This document shows, piece after piece, positions 1-7,232 of a stretch of DNA of 10,247 nucleotides; position 1 is the first letter of the stretch, and the number at the start of each line of letters is the position of its first letter. Position numbers and translations under genes: made by a program. The notes under the pieces were generated by a model. The model searched no databases, was not told where the DNA came from, and saw nothing but the letters and a program-made list of their open reading frames with translations. The DNA is from PNAI01 sp964575715 (GTDB lineage Bacteria; Pseudomonadota; Alphaproteobacteria; Rhizobiales; Xanthobacteraceae): positions 1 to 10,247 of the forward strand of contig CAZNSG010000171.1 in assembly GCA_964575715.1 (NCBI GenBank). Direction: 5' to 3'.

Positions 1-26
1 GCCGATACCAAAATCTAAATCGACGC

Positions 27-77
27 CGCGCGCATTGAGCCGCGCTTCGCTACGCTACGCGCGCCTCAATGCGCGCG
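27..77. repeat. Large imperfect inverted repeat (intergenic palindrome)
   Basis: The left arm at 27-39 (a C followed by GCGCGCATTGAG) is the exact reverse complement of the right arm at 65-77. After one C-C mismatch the stem continues with 5 more pairs (41-45 with 59-63), leaving a loop of about 13 bases made of TTCGC/TACGC units. It could form a long hairpin in RNA or a cruciform in DNA. It resembles the short extragenic palindromes common in alphaproteobacteria. No gene overlaps it. The inverted-repeat structure is seen directly; its role is unknown. Confidence 0.75.
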
Positions 78-95
78 CCAGCACAACAATAAACC

Positions 96-118
96 AGGGC
101 TTCACAGCCCTTTTCTCT
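96..118 (+). terminator. Weak terminator-like hairpin
   Basis: AGGGCT (96-101) pairs with AGCCCT (106-111) around a 4-base TCAC loop and runs into TTTTCTCTT on the plus strand. The stem is short, at 6 pairs. It could end a plus-strand transcript arriving from beyond the left edge of the window. No gene inside the window requires it, so it may be coincidental. Confidence 0.3.
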
Positions 119-171
119 TAACCTGACTGGTACACAATCACACCGCCCTCAGGCACATTTTTGCTCCGCCG

Positions 172-185
172 TTGACATTCGTCAA
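172..185. promoter_or_regulatory. FNR/FixK-like palindrome (possible operator)
   Basis: TTGAC-ATTC-GTCAA is a perfect 5+5 bp palindrome with a 4-base spacer. It fits the TTGAY-N4-RTCAA pattern recognised by Crp/Fnr regulators such as FixK. Read on the minus strand, TTGACG followed 17 bases later by AAAAAT is also a passable -35/-10 pair pointing left, out of the window. No well-placed target gene is visible inside the window. The match is exact but short and could be chance. Confidence 0.25.
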
Positions 186-294
186 TCAAGACAGGCTCCT
201 CCTGCAAGCGTGCCACGAGCGGCACGGCCGCGAGCGTGGGGGGTCAGAATTCGATGGTTGATGTCGCTTGAATCATGCGCGCGGAATTGCGGCG

Positions 295-386
295 ACTTAT
301 ACCAACTCGCACAATTGGTCATTTCGGCCGTGCCGCAATGACGGCGAGAGCCGGAAAGACGAGTCGAAATTTTTGCGGGTTGGAAT
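295..386 (+). repeat. MITE-like dispersed repeat, copy 1 (degenerate)
   Basis: It begins ACTTATACCAACTC and ends GACGAGTCGAAAT...TGCGGGTTGG. The same two ends occur in the same order on the minus strand at 3384-3507. Inside is a hairpin: 319-328 pairs with 332-341 at 9 of 10 positions. The right tip reads TTGGAATT where copy 2 reads TTGGTATA, so this copy has decayed at that end. It is about 30 bp shorter than copy 2 through loss of an internal segment. A small open frame runs through it and gives the peptide NDGESRKDESKFLRVGI. That frame is a by-product of the repeat, not a gene. Confidence 0.65.
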
Positions 387-478
387 TGTTCGACGGCGCC
401 AGCGATCCCATCGCTTTGCGCGCGCGGTCGTTCAAAGTTCCAGGTTCGCAATAAGAATTGTGGCGAATGTATTCCGGA

Positions 479-1843
479 TCATTTTGAGAGGGTAACAGGT
501 CGTATCGGGGACTTGGCCTGACGCGCTCGCATTTGAGCAATCCAATAAATCACAAGGCCTATAAGCATCATCAGGAAGCCGGCGAGCGATTGTACCGGCC
601 GGTTTGTAATGAGGTAGTACAGCATGAACAGGGTTACGGACATAAAGATTAGGGGCGTCACCGGGTAGCCCCAAGCACGGTATGGGCGCGGCAGCAGCGG
701 GTGGGTGTAGCGGAGCTTTATGACGCCCACCACCGCCAGAAACGAGCAGAAAAGTAGGCTAAATTGAATGAAATCGAGAACGGCCTCAAAGGTTTGTGTG
801 CTGAGCAGCAGCGATGCAACGCAACCCTGAAACACAATGGCCGTGGACGGAACGTTATTTTTCGACATGCGGGAGAAAAACCGGAACATTGGGAAATCTT
901 CTCCTATCGCCATGGTCACGCGCGGACCAATCCACATCATGGCGCTGATGGCGGACACCAAGCCTAAACAAATCAACGCGCCGACGATGCGCCCACCCCA
1001 CTCACCGAAGATGTGATTTCCGGCTATTAGGGCGACGTCGAGCTGACCGGACATTTTTTCGATCGGAGTCGTGTAGAGGAAAACGGCATTCAAGGCGACG
1101 TACAGTATCAGCACAATTAGGGTTCCTACGAACAGCGCGCGCGGCAAGCTACGATGCGGATCTTTAAGTTCACCAATGATGTAAGTCGCCGCATTCCAGC
1201 CGGCGTACGAATACATCACAAATACGAGACCGATCGCGAACGGCGCGCTTGTTATTTGGGCTGCATCCGCCAAACTAGGCGCGAATGAAATTGGCTGAGG
1301 GGTACCGAATGCAAATCCCGCAATGATAAATGCAACTATGAGTACTATTTTCAGTACCGTCGAAACAGTTTGAAATATGCTGCTGTGACGAATGTCGAGC
1401 AGTTGAATGAATAAGACTAGCCAGATTATTCCGAGCCCAAGTGCCAGCGGCGGCGCGTCCGGCGTGATCGATTTAAAATAAACGCCAAATGCCATTGCTG
1501 CCAACGCAACGGGCGCAGCAAAACCAACTGTCGCTGACAGCCAGCCGGCGAGAAATCCCACAGCTGGATGATAAGTCCGTGTCAGAAAATTGTATTCACC
1601 GCTTGAGCGCGGAAACATCGATGCGAGTTCGGCATAGCAAATTGCGCCGCACAAAGCGACGATGCCGCCCACGAGCCAAAGCAGCAGCAGAGTGAAGCCT
1701 GATGAGATATCCTTTACTTGAAAACCGAGGCTCGTGAAGACGCCAACGCCTACCATATCCGCCACTACAATCGCTGTTGCGGTAACGGTCGAGACGGTCG
1801 GAATGGTCGGGGATATTGTGCCGGTGGTGTTTTTTGTTGTCAT
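479..1843 (-). CDS. APC-family amino-acid/amine permease
   Basis: This 454-residue protein is an inner-membrane transporter of the amino acid-polyamine-organocation superfamily, which moves amino acids or related amines by proton symport or exchange. The sequence shows about 12 hydrophobic segments, the first near residues 23-43. The typical TM1 glycine motif GVGVF is at 32-36, and YAELASMFPRSSGEYNF at 70-86 is the family signature after TM2. The length is normal. The ATG start has AAAGG about 7 bases upstream and lies roughly 60 bases after a predicted promoter. It does not read like the dedicated ethanolamine permeases, so a link to the eut genes 5 kb away is not supported. The substrate cannot be assigned. 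It appears to be a single-gene unit; the next minus-strand gene upstream ends 273 bp away. Confidence 0.9.
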   Translation of the reverse strand: MTTKNTTGTISPTIPTVSTVTATAIVVADMVGVGVFTSLGFQVKDISSGFTLLLLWLVGGIVALCGAICYAELASMFPRSSGEYNFLTRTYHPAVGFLAGWLSATVGFAAPVALAAMAFGVYFKSITPDAPPLALGLGIIWLVLFIQLLDIRHSSIFQTVSTVLKIVLIVAFIIAGFAFGTPQPISFAPSLADAAQITSAPFAIGLVFVMYSYAGWNAATYIIGELKDPHRSLPRALFVGTLIVLILYVALNAVFLYTTPIEKMSGQLDVALIAGNHIFGEWGGRIVGALICLGLVSAISAMMWIGPRVTMAIGEDFPMFRFFSRMSKNNVPSTAIVFQGCVASLLLSTQTFEAVLDFIQFSLLFCSFLAVVGVIKLRYTHPLLPRPYRAWGYPVTPLIFMSVTLFMLYYLITNRPVQSLAGFLMMLIGLVIYWIAQMRARQAKSPIRPVTLSK

Positions 1844-1913
1844 GCACGAGCCTTTGACTAGCCGTAATATTCAAGCCTAAAATACTGAAGTTGTAAAGGA
1901 AATCTCGAGCAGT

Positions 1914-1943
1914 TTTATCTTGTACAATCATCGTGATTGTCAA
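1914..1943 (-). promoter_or_regulatory. Predicted sigma-70-type promoter of the permease gene
   Basis: On the minus strand a perfect TTGACA -35 (1938-1943) is followed after 18 bases by GATAAA (1914-1919; 4 of 6 matches to TATAAT, in the core ATAA). Transcription would start near 1906, leaving a leader of about 60 bases before the permease ATG at 1843. A palindrome fills the spacer, which suggests control by a repressor. Confidence 0.5.
1924..1940. promoter_or_regulatory. Operator-like palindrome in the permease promoter
   Basis: ACAATCA and TGATTGT are perfect 7-base arms around a 3-base centre. The symmetry nearly extends to outer CTTG/CAAG with one inserted base. It lies between the predicted -35 and -10, the usual place for a repressor site. 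Which family binds it cannot be said; GntR- and Lrp/MarR-type sites can look like this. No regulator gene is in the window. Confidence 0.4.
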
Positions 1944-2116
1944 GACCACGCCGGTCAGCTTGGTGACGATCCCAACATTCTAATGGTCGCAATGTCGCCG
2001 GTGTCCGGGACGTGATTGCGGCGCGTGATTGCGAGCTCGATCTGCCACCGTATCACTAACGTGATGATGCCGATTGCAAGACGGACAATCAAGACCGCCG
2101 GGACGGCGCGTGACTT

Positions 2117-3151
2117 TTATTGCCGGCGCCGATATTCATCGAGCCTGCGCAATATATCTTTGATCGGATTGTCCACCCAGGCTTGCGTCACAAAATTCTC
2201 GTGCTTGACAAGGGGACTGGTCGATAAGAACGTCACACCATGCTGCCATTTGTTTTGCTTTAGCTCGGTTGCGAACGCGACGTCCTGTTCGATCAACATG
2301 GTCTTAAGCATGTCGTTTTCTTGTTCTGAAGATTTGGTGTAAGCGCTCACGAAAAAGGCCGTCCTGTTATTCATTATCCAAGTTGTAAATTTTTCCAGCT
2401 CGCCATAAAGCGCATCGAGCAGTACGACACCGCGTTGGCGGTTCTCGATACCGCCAACGTTCAAGCACCAGGCTGTAATCCGATAACCTCCGCTATATGC
2501 GACAATCACAACCGGCATGTTCGCGAATGCTTGCGCCGCATGGGGACTGCCATGGAGGTCTGCGAGCCTGTTGCCTGACTCCGCGATAAACTTTCCGAAC
2601 GCTCCGGGCTCCCAAAACTTTCCGGCGCTTGAATCCACGGCATCGACGGCGAGCTGGGGAGCTACCAAAACCGCATTGATGCCCGAAGCTGATATTTGCT
2701 CCGGTACCTTCTGCCGGTCGCGGACATCACGCTTGAGCGTGGTCCCGTGTCCGTGGAAGTAGACAATCATGACGCCAGGGTGACTGACATCATATCCTTT
2801 GGGAATGTGAAGGAGAACCTGACGATCGCGGTATGTCTCGTCTTCCCATAATACTCGCCCGCCCGATGAACTGCGGCCCTTTCGCTCCCCTAACGTTACG
2901 TCCAGGAATGGTCTATCTGATCCTGGCAACATACCATCGTAGGGAAAAGGCGACGTATCAAAGTCAATGAATGCCGTCTTCGCCTTTTTCAGCGGCTCTC
3001 TGCGGATCACGGCTTGGCCCAATTTCCCATCGCGCACCACTGTGTTGCGGTCTATCGCATCAGCGCTCCCGTGAGGCGCCAAGGTAAGAACTGCCGACAG
3101 CGCGATTGCGGCTGACGTCCAACGCGATGCGACCAAGACTCCTTGCATCAT
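2117..3151 (-). CDS. Secreted alpha/beta-hydrolase-like protein
   Basis: This 344-residue protein has an N-terminal signal peptide: a basic MMQGVLVASR, a hydrophobic core at about 11-25, and a likely cleavage after GSA near residue 31. It should therefore be exported to the periplasm or beyond. The body looks like an alpha/beta-hydrolase fold. MIVYFHGHG (128-136) is the strand and oxyanion turn. VVIVAYSGG (214-222) is the nucleophile elbow with Ser220 in AYSGG. LLDALYG (244-250) offers Asp246, and KHENF (316-320) offers His317 as a candidate triad. The elbow has Ala where the classical motif has Gly. The substrate is unknown; esterase or peptidase activity is possible. The ATG start (a double Met) is preceded by GGAAG at good spacing. 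It stands alone on the minus strand, separated by 273 bp from the permease. Confidence 0.75.
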   Translation of the reverse strand: MMQGVLVASRWTSAAIALSAVLTLAPHGSADAIDRNTVVRDGKLGQAVIRREPLKKAKTAFIDFDTSPFPYDGMLPGSDRPFLDVTLGERKGRSSSGGRVLWEDETYRDRQVLLHIPKGYDVSHPGVMIVYFHGHGTTLKRDVRDRQKVPEQISASGINAVLVAPQLAVDAVDSSAGKFWEPGAFGKFIAESGNRLADLHGSPHAAQAFANMPVVIVAYSGGYRITAWCLNVGGIENRQRGVVLLDALYGELEKFTTWIMNNRTAFFVSAYTKSSEQENDMLKTMLIEQDVAFATELKQNKWQHGVTFLSTSPLVKHENFVTQAWVDNPIKDILRRLDEYRRRQ

Positions 3152-3641
3152 TTACTTCCACACGGCTTTATTCGTCGTCAGATCTTTTCGGACAAAATGG
3201 ATTTTGAATTAGAAGTGGCAATGGTTTGAAGTTCCTGCTGCCAGCAGATGGTGCCACTGGCGTCTATATTCCGATAGTTTTTTGATGTTTTCTTTCCTTT
3301 GCAATATGGCTGCGCCGCGCTTGAATTAGACATCGGCAGACATCGGATTGTCCAGACCCTCGTGATGCCGCCGCGTGTTGTAGTATACCAACCCGCATTA
3401 ATTTCGACTCGTCATTACGGGCCAGCGATCCCAGGTTTATCCGAGATCGGCAAGTGATGCTGCCCAAGTCGGCTCGGCCGGAGTGACTGATTATGTGAGT
3501 TGGTATAAGTGTCTCCAACGAAAAAGCTTAAAGGCGGCATGTCAGCAAATTGCCGACAAGACAATGCTCATGATTATTGTTGATTTCGGTTGTTTGCCAA
3601 TCGATGTTCAAGGATCGATGCGGTTTTGACCCAATGAGTCC
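3152..3641. other. Intergenic region between divergent genes
   Basis: This gap of about 490 bp is more A/T-rich than its neighbours and separates the minus-strand secreted hydrolase from the plus-strand hydrolase. It contains a 13-base perfect palindrome, CTGCTG-C-CAGCAG, at 3235-3247, and the MITE-like element at 3384-3507. An open frame on the minus strand at 3264-3518 is generated by that repeat and is not accepted as a gene. No convincing -35/-10 pair was found for either flanking gene. Confidence 0.6.
3384..3507 (-). repeat. MITE-like dispersed repeat, copy 2 (intact tips)
   Basis: The two ends are inverted copies. The left end reads TATACCAACCCGCATTAA and the right end, reverse-complemented, reads TATACCAACTCACATAAT. 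The ends match over TATACCAAC and most of the next nine bases. Both tips carry TA, which would fit insertion at TA as in IS630/Tc1-type MITEs; this is an inference. Internal segments, including CGGCCG-GCCG and GACGAGTCGAAAT, match copy 1 at 295-386 in the opposite orientation. It encodes no transposase, so it would be non-autonomous. Confidence 0.7.
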
Positions 3642-4538
3642 ATGCCAATGACCGTCCACTCCGGTGTAAACCGCGTCAGCCATTTTGCGTTCGCTCCCGA
3701 TGGGCTTCGTCTGCATTACCTCGAGTACGGTTCGCGACTCGACCCCGGCGCGCCGGTGGTCTGTCTGCCGGGATTGGCCCGAACCGCCGAGGATTTCGAT
3801 CGATTGGCTCGCGTTCTTGCTGTGCCTGACAACGGGCAGAGTCGAAGGATATTAGCATTGGACTACCGGGGCCGCGGTCGCTCGGCCTGGGACCCCGATT
3901 GGACGCACTATAATCTCAATACCGAACACGAGGATATTCTGGCAACGCTGGCAGCGGCCGAGGTCACAAACGCTATCTTCATCGGAACGTCCCGCGGCGG
4001 AATGCACGTCATGGCGCTTGCCGCTGCACGACCATCACTGATCCGCGGGGCTGTCATCAACGATATTGGTCCAGTGATCGAACGCGCTGGCCTCATGCGC
4101 ATCAAAAACTATGTCGGGAAGCTGCCGTCATCGACCTCTTGGAAAGACGCCGCCGATTCTTTTCGAAAGACCGCGGGCGCGCATTTCACAAATGTCGCGG
4201 AAGCCGATTGGGAGACATATGCACGACTGACGTTTAACGAGGAAAATAGTCGAATTCAGTTGCGCTATGACCCTGCGCTCGCGCGCACGCTCGACACATT
4301 CGAGGCGGATTCGCCGCTGCCCGCGTTTTGGCCGCAATTCGAAGCATTGGCAAATGTCCCGGTATTGGGCATCCGCGGCAATAATTCCGATCTACTCTCG
4401 CCTGAGACTTTCACAGACATGGGCAAGCGCCACCCCGCTTTCGAGATGCACGTTGTCATGGGACAGGGACATGCCCCGCTGCTCCTCGACAATCCGACGA
4501 TTTCTGTGATCGCAGACTTTGTCGCCCGCTGCCCTTGA
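3642..4538 (+). CDS. Alpha/beta hydrolase
   Basis: This 298-residue cytosolic protein has all the landmarks of the alpha/beta-hydrolase superfamily. They are the oxyanion-hole turn CLPGLART (41-48), the DYRGRGRS turn (74-81), the nucleophile elbow GTSRGG (115-120) with Ser117, the NDIGP segment (140-144), a candidate acid Asp250 in GNNSDLL, and His277 in GQGHAPLL. No signal peptide is seen. The exact substrate is unknown; ester, lactone or C-C hydrolysis is possible. The start is uncertain: ATG at 3642 or at 3648 (Met3) are both open, an in-frame stop lies at 3627, and neither has a good Shine-Dalgarno. The gene is convergent with the eut cluster and ends 121 bp from it. No terminator is obvious between them. 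Confidence 0.88.
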   Translation: MPMTVHSGVNRVSHFAFAPDGLRLHYLEYGSRLDPGAPVVCLPGLARTAEDFDRLARVLAVPDNGQSRRILALDYRGRGRSAWDPDWTHYNLNTEHEDILATLAAAEVTNAIFIGTSRGGMHVMALAAARPSLIRGAVINDIGPVIERAGLMRIKNYVGKLPSSTSWKDAADSFRKTAGAHFTNVAEADWETYARLTFNEENSRIQLRYDPALARTLDTFEADSPLPAFWPQFEALANVPVLGIRGNNSDLLSPETFTDMGKRHPAFEMHVVMGQGHAPLLLDNPTISVIADFVARCP

Positions 4539-4659
4539 GCCGGACCGTCCCAAAATTGATCTCAAAATCTCTGGCGTGTTTTTTGACTTGTGATCGATGA
4601 GTATGAACTATCGGCCGTCCACGATCCCGCGGCCGCAAGTCGCAAGTGCAGATATTTGC

Positions 4660-6432
4660 CTAAAGCCCCTTGATCAGGCCGGAGTTGATCAGCAGCCGAT
4701 TGAAATTCCGGGCTTCAGCGCCGTGACGGCAGGAAAAGAACATCCCCTGGCAGCGCTGTAAAATCTTCTTCTGCTCGGTAAAGGACGAATCAAGCGAAAG
4801 GCCTGCCGCCTCTTGCACAATCAGCGGGAGATAGGGTGCATCGAGCGTATCGCGTGCCGACGACATATCGACCGGACGGAAGTTGACGGCGTCGATCGCG
4901 TAATAGGTGGCATAATATTTTGGATCGTGCATCTGGATGCGGCGCGCAATCGCCGCGTTATCGAGTGAACGGTCGATGAGTCTTGCGGAAATTGCAGGCT
5001 GGTGATCGCCAAATCGCACGATAAGAAATGATTCGTGCGGATAATCACGCTTCAGGCGCGCGATGAAGTCGCTGTAGTCGCGTGCGCTCAAGGTTTGCCG
5101 CCGGATATATTCGTCGACCTCGGATTCGTTGCCCAGTCCGCGCCAGCCCGGCGTCAGATCGGGACGGTAGGTTGTCGTCCAGGGGAAGTGGTTGGCTACC
5201 GTATAGGCAAACACAAAGAGCGGCGCTCCCTTATGCTCACGCTCGATGAGCTCAAGTGTCTTGTTGAAGTAAAAATGATCGGGCTCCACGTCGCCGGCGC
5301 CCAACTCCTGCGAGTCGAGAAAGCGCTGGATGCCGGTGGTGGTTTGGAACCTGCGCGCACTCAAAAATGCGCCATAGGCGGGATAGAGCGTAAAGGTCTT
5401 GTAACCGCAGCGCCGCAATGCATGCGGCAGGCCGCGGTTGACCCGATCGGCCGCGATGCGCGTGAGAAAGAAACCAAAGCGACCGTAGGAGCGCGCCGAA
5501 AGGCCGGTTAGCACATTGTATTCGGTATACCAGGTCTGACCGCCGATGCTTTCAGGCAAAAGTCTTCGCGCCTTGCCGTCGAATGAGAGAAAGTGACGGG
5601 AATAATCGGCCGGAACTTTTATTCCGGACACCGCCGTGATGTCGAAGCTCGCCTCGTCGAGCACCAAGATGATATGCGGCCGCTTGCCGGACGACTGACA
5701 TGTCTCATTTGCTACTGGCGGGAGCCGGCTGGCAGACGAGGAACCGGAATCAAACCAGCCGTGCACCATCAGCTCGGATATCGAATGAACGCCGGAGCGC
5801 GTGAAATTTGAAACGTAGTTGATGCCCTGAAACTGCTCCCAGGGCTCCCCGGGGACGGCGATCGAGAGACCGACCAGCGCGGCGAGACAGGGGGTTCCGG
5901 CAAGCGCCGCGATCGACGGCCGGACGCGGAACGGATCGCTCCGCCAGAGCAGGATCAGCAGCGGTAGCATAACGGCGGCGGCGACAATGCCAGCGGTGCG
6001 CAGATCGGGATAAATCGTCAGCAGGAAAGCGACGGTGTCGGCATCAATGAGCAAAACGTCGAAAAAGTTCAGCGTCATCCAAAGCGTGTCAAACTTGAAC
6101 TTTGAGAGCACGATCACAAGGGCGATGATGATCAGCGATAAGGCCGCCGCCATGCCCGGCCGCCGCAGGACAACCAGCCACATACAGTTGAGCATTCCCC
6201 AGGTGAGCAAGAAAAGCGTGCTGCCAAGGGTGCCGGATTCGGTCAGATACATGCCGGCAAGCGCCAGCAGATGAATGCCGGCGATGGCGGTAATTCGCAG
6301 ACGATAAGGATCACCCCGCGCGTCCGGTACCGCCAAGCGACGACTGGTACGGAAAAAATGAGTAATCGACATGACCGACGCGTGAGCAGACCTGGTGCAA
6401 ATCATCGCTATTGCCGGGCCAGCCGCAATCAT
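4660..6432 (-). CDS. Membrane-anchored sulfatase/LTA-synthase-like phospho-transferase
   Basis: This 590-residue protein has about five N-terminal membrane segments (roughly residues 46-64, 70-90, 94-110, 147-163 and 173-193). An alkaline-phosphatase-superfamily domain follows, predicted outside the membrane. Motifs seen are ILVLDEASFD (255-264; first metal ligands), GGQTWYTEYNVLTG (297-310; Thr300 as candidate nucleophile), NHFPW (414-418) and FGDHQP (474-479; metal-binding Asp476-His477). LTA synthases, OpgB/MdoB and phosphoethanolamine transferases share this layout and move phosphoglycerol or phosphoethanolamine from phospholipids onto glycans. The precise substrate cannot be read here. 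The gene starts 41 bp after eutC with no terminator between, so co-transcription with eutBC is likely. ATGs at 6432, 6405 and 6372 are all possible starts. None has a ribosome-binding site, and Met21 (6372) would give a more usual N-terminus. Confidence 0.82.
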   Translation of the reverse strand: MIAAGPAIAMICTRSAHASVMSITHFFRTSRRLAVPDARGDPYRLRITAIAGIHLLALAGMYLTESGTLGSTLFLLTWGMLNCMWLVVLRRPGMAAALSLIIIALVIVLSKFKFDTLWMTLNFFDVLLIDADTVAFLLTIYPDLRTAGIVAAAVMLPLLILLWRSDPFRVRPSIAALAGTPCLAALVGLSIAVPGEPWEQFQGINYVSNFTRSGVHSISELMVHGWFDSGSSSASRLPPVANETCQSSGKRPHIILVLDEASFDITAVSGIKVPADYSRHFLSFDGKARRLLPESIGGQTWYTEYNVLTGLSARSYGRFGFFLTRIAADRVNRGLPHALRRCGYKTFTLYPAYGAFLSARRFQTTTGIQRFLDSQELGAGDVEPDHFYFNKTLELIEREHKGAPLFVFAYTVANHFPWTTTYRPDLTPGWRGLGNESEVDEYIRRQTLSARDYSDFIARLKRDYPHESFLIVRFGDHQPAISARLIDRSLDNAAIARRIQMHDPKYYATYYAIDAVNFRPVDMSSARDTLDAPYLPLIVQEAAGLSLDSSFTEQKKILQRCQGMFFSCRHGAEARNFNRLLINSGLIKGL

Positions 6433-6473
6433 TCTCTAAGAAGGAGGCCAGAGCAAGGCAAAACAAAGCGTGC

Positions 6474-7232
6474 CTAAACCTTTCCAATCCTATTGACGGA
6501 GAGCGATACGCCCGAAGCGCGTTGCGTGAACATGGATTTTATCAACTCAAGCGCATGCTCTGCTGCCTTTTCCGCGCTCATGCCGCCATCGCGAACATTA
6601 GAGATGCAATTGCGTTCGCTATCGACCCGACCAATACGCGGCTCGTAGGTCAAATAGAGACCGAGTGAATCCGCAGCGCTTAAGCCCGGACGTTCGCCGA
6701 TCATCATTATGGACAACTTGGCTTGCAGTAATTCACCGATGTGATCTGCAAGGGCGACGCGAGCTTGCGTTGCCACCACGATTGGTCCCAGTCGATATCC
6801 AAGATCTTGTAGCCGTGGCCATAAACACTTGAGAACGGGAATTGCATTGCGCTCCACTGCCAGACTGCTTAACCCATCGCCGATTACGATCACCACATCC
6901 GGCGCAATCATTGGCTCAGACAGTTCGGCCTTACTTTCGTCGGATAGCAGCCGCCCAAGGTTTGGTTGCCGCAAGAAGACCTGCCTGTTGGGTGCTGCGC
7001 TTCGCACCGTACAAACTGGCCAGCCGAAAGAGGCAAGCGCCGCTGCGAAGGCGTCCACGTGCAGACTGGCCTGGACGGCATCCCGCGCCCGCGCGTGCGC
7101 CGCCTGGAACTCAAGATGTGCCTTTAACGGAAGTCCGCAGCCAGCGCGCCCGATCGCGATCCGTGCCGGGGTGTAACCGCGCAGTGCGATCCAACTTCTG
7201 TGCACCGCGGAATTAGAAGGATCGTTGCTCAT
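6474..7232 (-). CDS. eutC: Ethanolamine ammonia-lyase small subunit
   Basis: This is the 252-residue light chain of adenosylcobalamin-dependent ethanolamine ammonia-lyase, which with EutB converts ethanolamine to acetaldehyde and ammonia. It helps bind the cobalamin cofactor. Recognisable family segments are TPARIAIGRAGCGLP (21-35), HARARDAV (46-53), VVIVIGDGLSSLAV (113-126), MIGERPGLSAADSLG (177-191) and RNCISN (207-212). It is shorter than the roughly 295-residue enterobacterial form, which carries an extra N-terminal region; this short form is usual for proteobacteria without microcompartments. The ATG overlaps the eutB TGA as ATGA, a sign of translational coupling. No internal defect is seen. 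Confidence 0.96.
   Translation of the reverse strand: MSNDPSNSAVHRSWIALRGYTPARIAIGRAGCGLPLKAHLEFQAAHARARDAVQASLHVDAFAAALASFGWPVCTVRSAAPNRQVFLRQPNLGRLLSDESKAELSEPMIAPDVVIVIGDGLSSLAVERNAIPVLKCLWPRLQDLGYRLGPIVVATQARVALADHIGELLQAKLSIMMIGERPGLSAADSLGLYLTYEPRIGRVDSERNCISNVRDGGMSAEKAAEHALELIKSMFTQRASGVSLSVNRIGKV

Larger units (their letters stand above)
1..478. other. Non-coding, repeat-rich left flank
   Basis: No convincing gene lies here. Open frames on both strands are short, have no ribosome-binding site and overlap the repeat elements. A further small hairpin, CGTGCC/GGCACG, sits at 209-226. Bases 4-29 (ATACCAAAATCTAAATCGACGCCGC) are similar to 9618-9644 near the other end of the window, differing by a few substitutions and single-base gaps. 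This may be a remnant of another repeat family. Confidence 0.6.

Noticed and set aside
479..1843. Permease as the ethanolamine transporter of the eut genes
   Set aside because: It is 5 kb away with its own promoter, and the sequence lacks the characteristic N-terminus of ethanolamine permeases.
2011..2033. CGTGATTGCG twice with a 13-base period
   Set aside because: Only two copies, in a short intergenic gap, with no further structure.
398..3433. 13-base identity (GCCAGCGATCCCA) at 398-410 and 3421-3433, next to or inside the two MITE-like copies
   Set aside because: It runs in the same orientation although the two elements are inverted relative to each other. One such match is expected by chance at about this length in 10 kb.
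6441..6447. Perfect AAGGAGG on the plus strand
   Set aside because: No plausible start follows at the right distance except a GTG giving only a few codons, and it lies opposite the eutC to membrane-enzyme gap.
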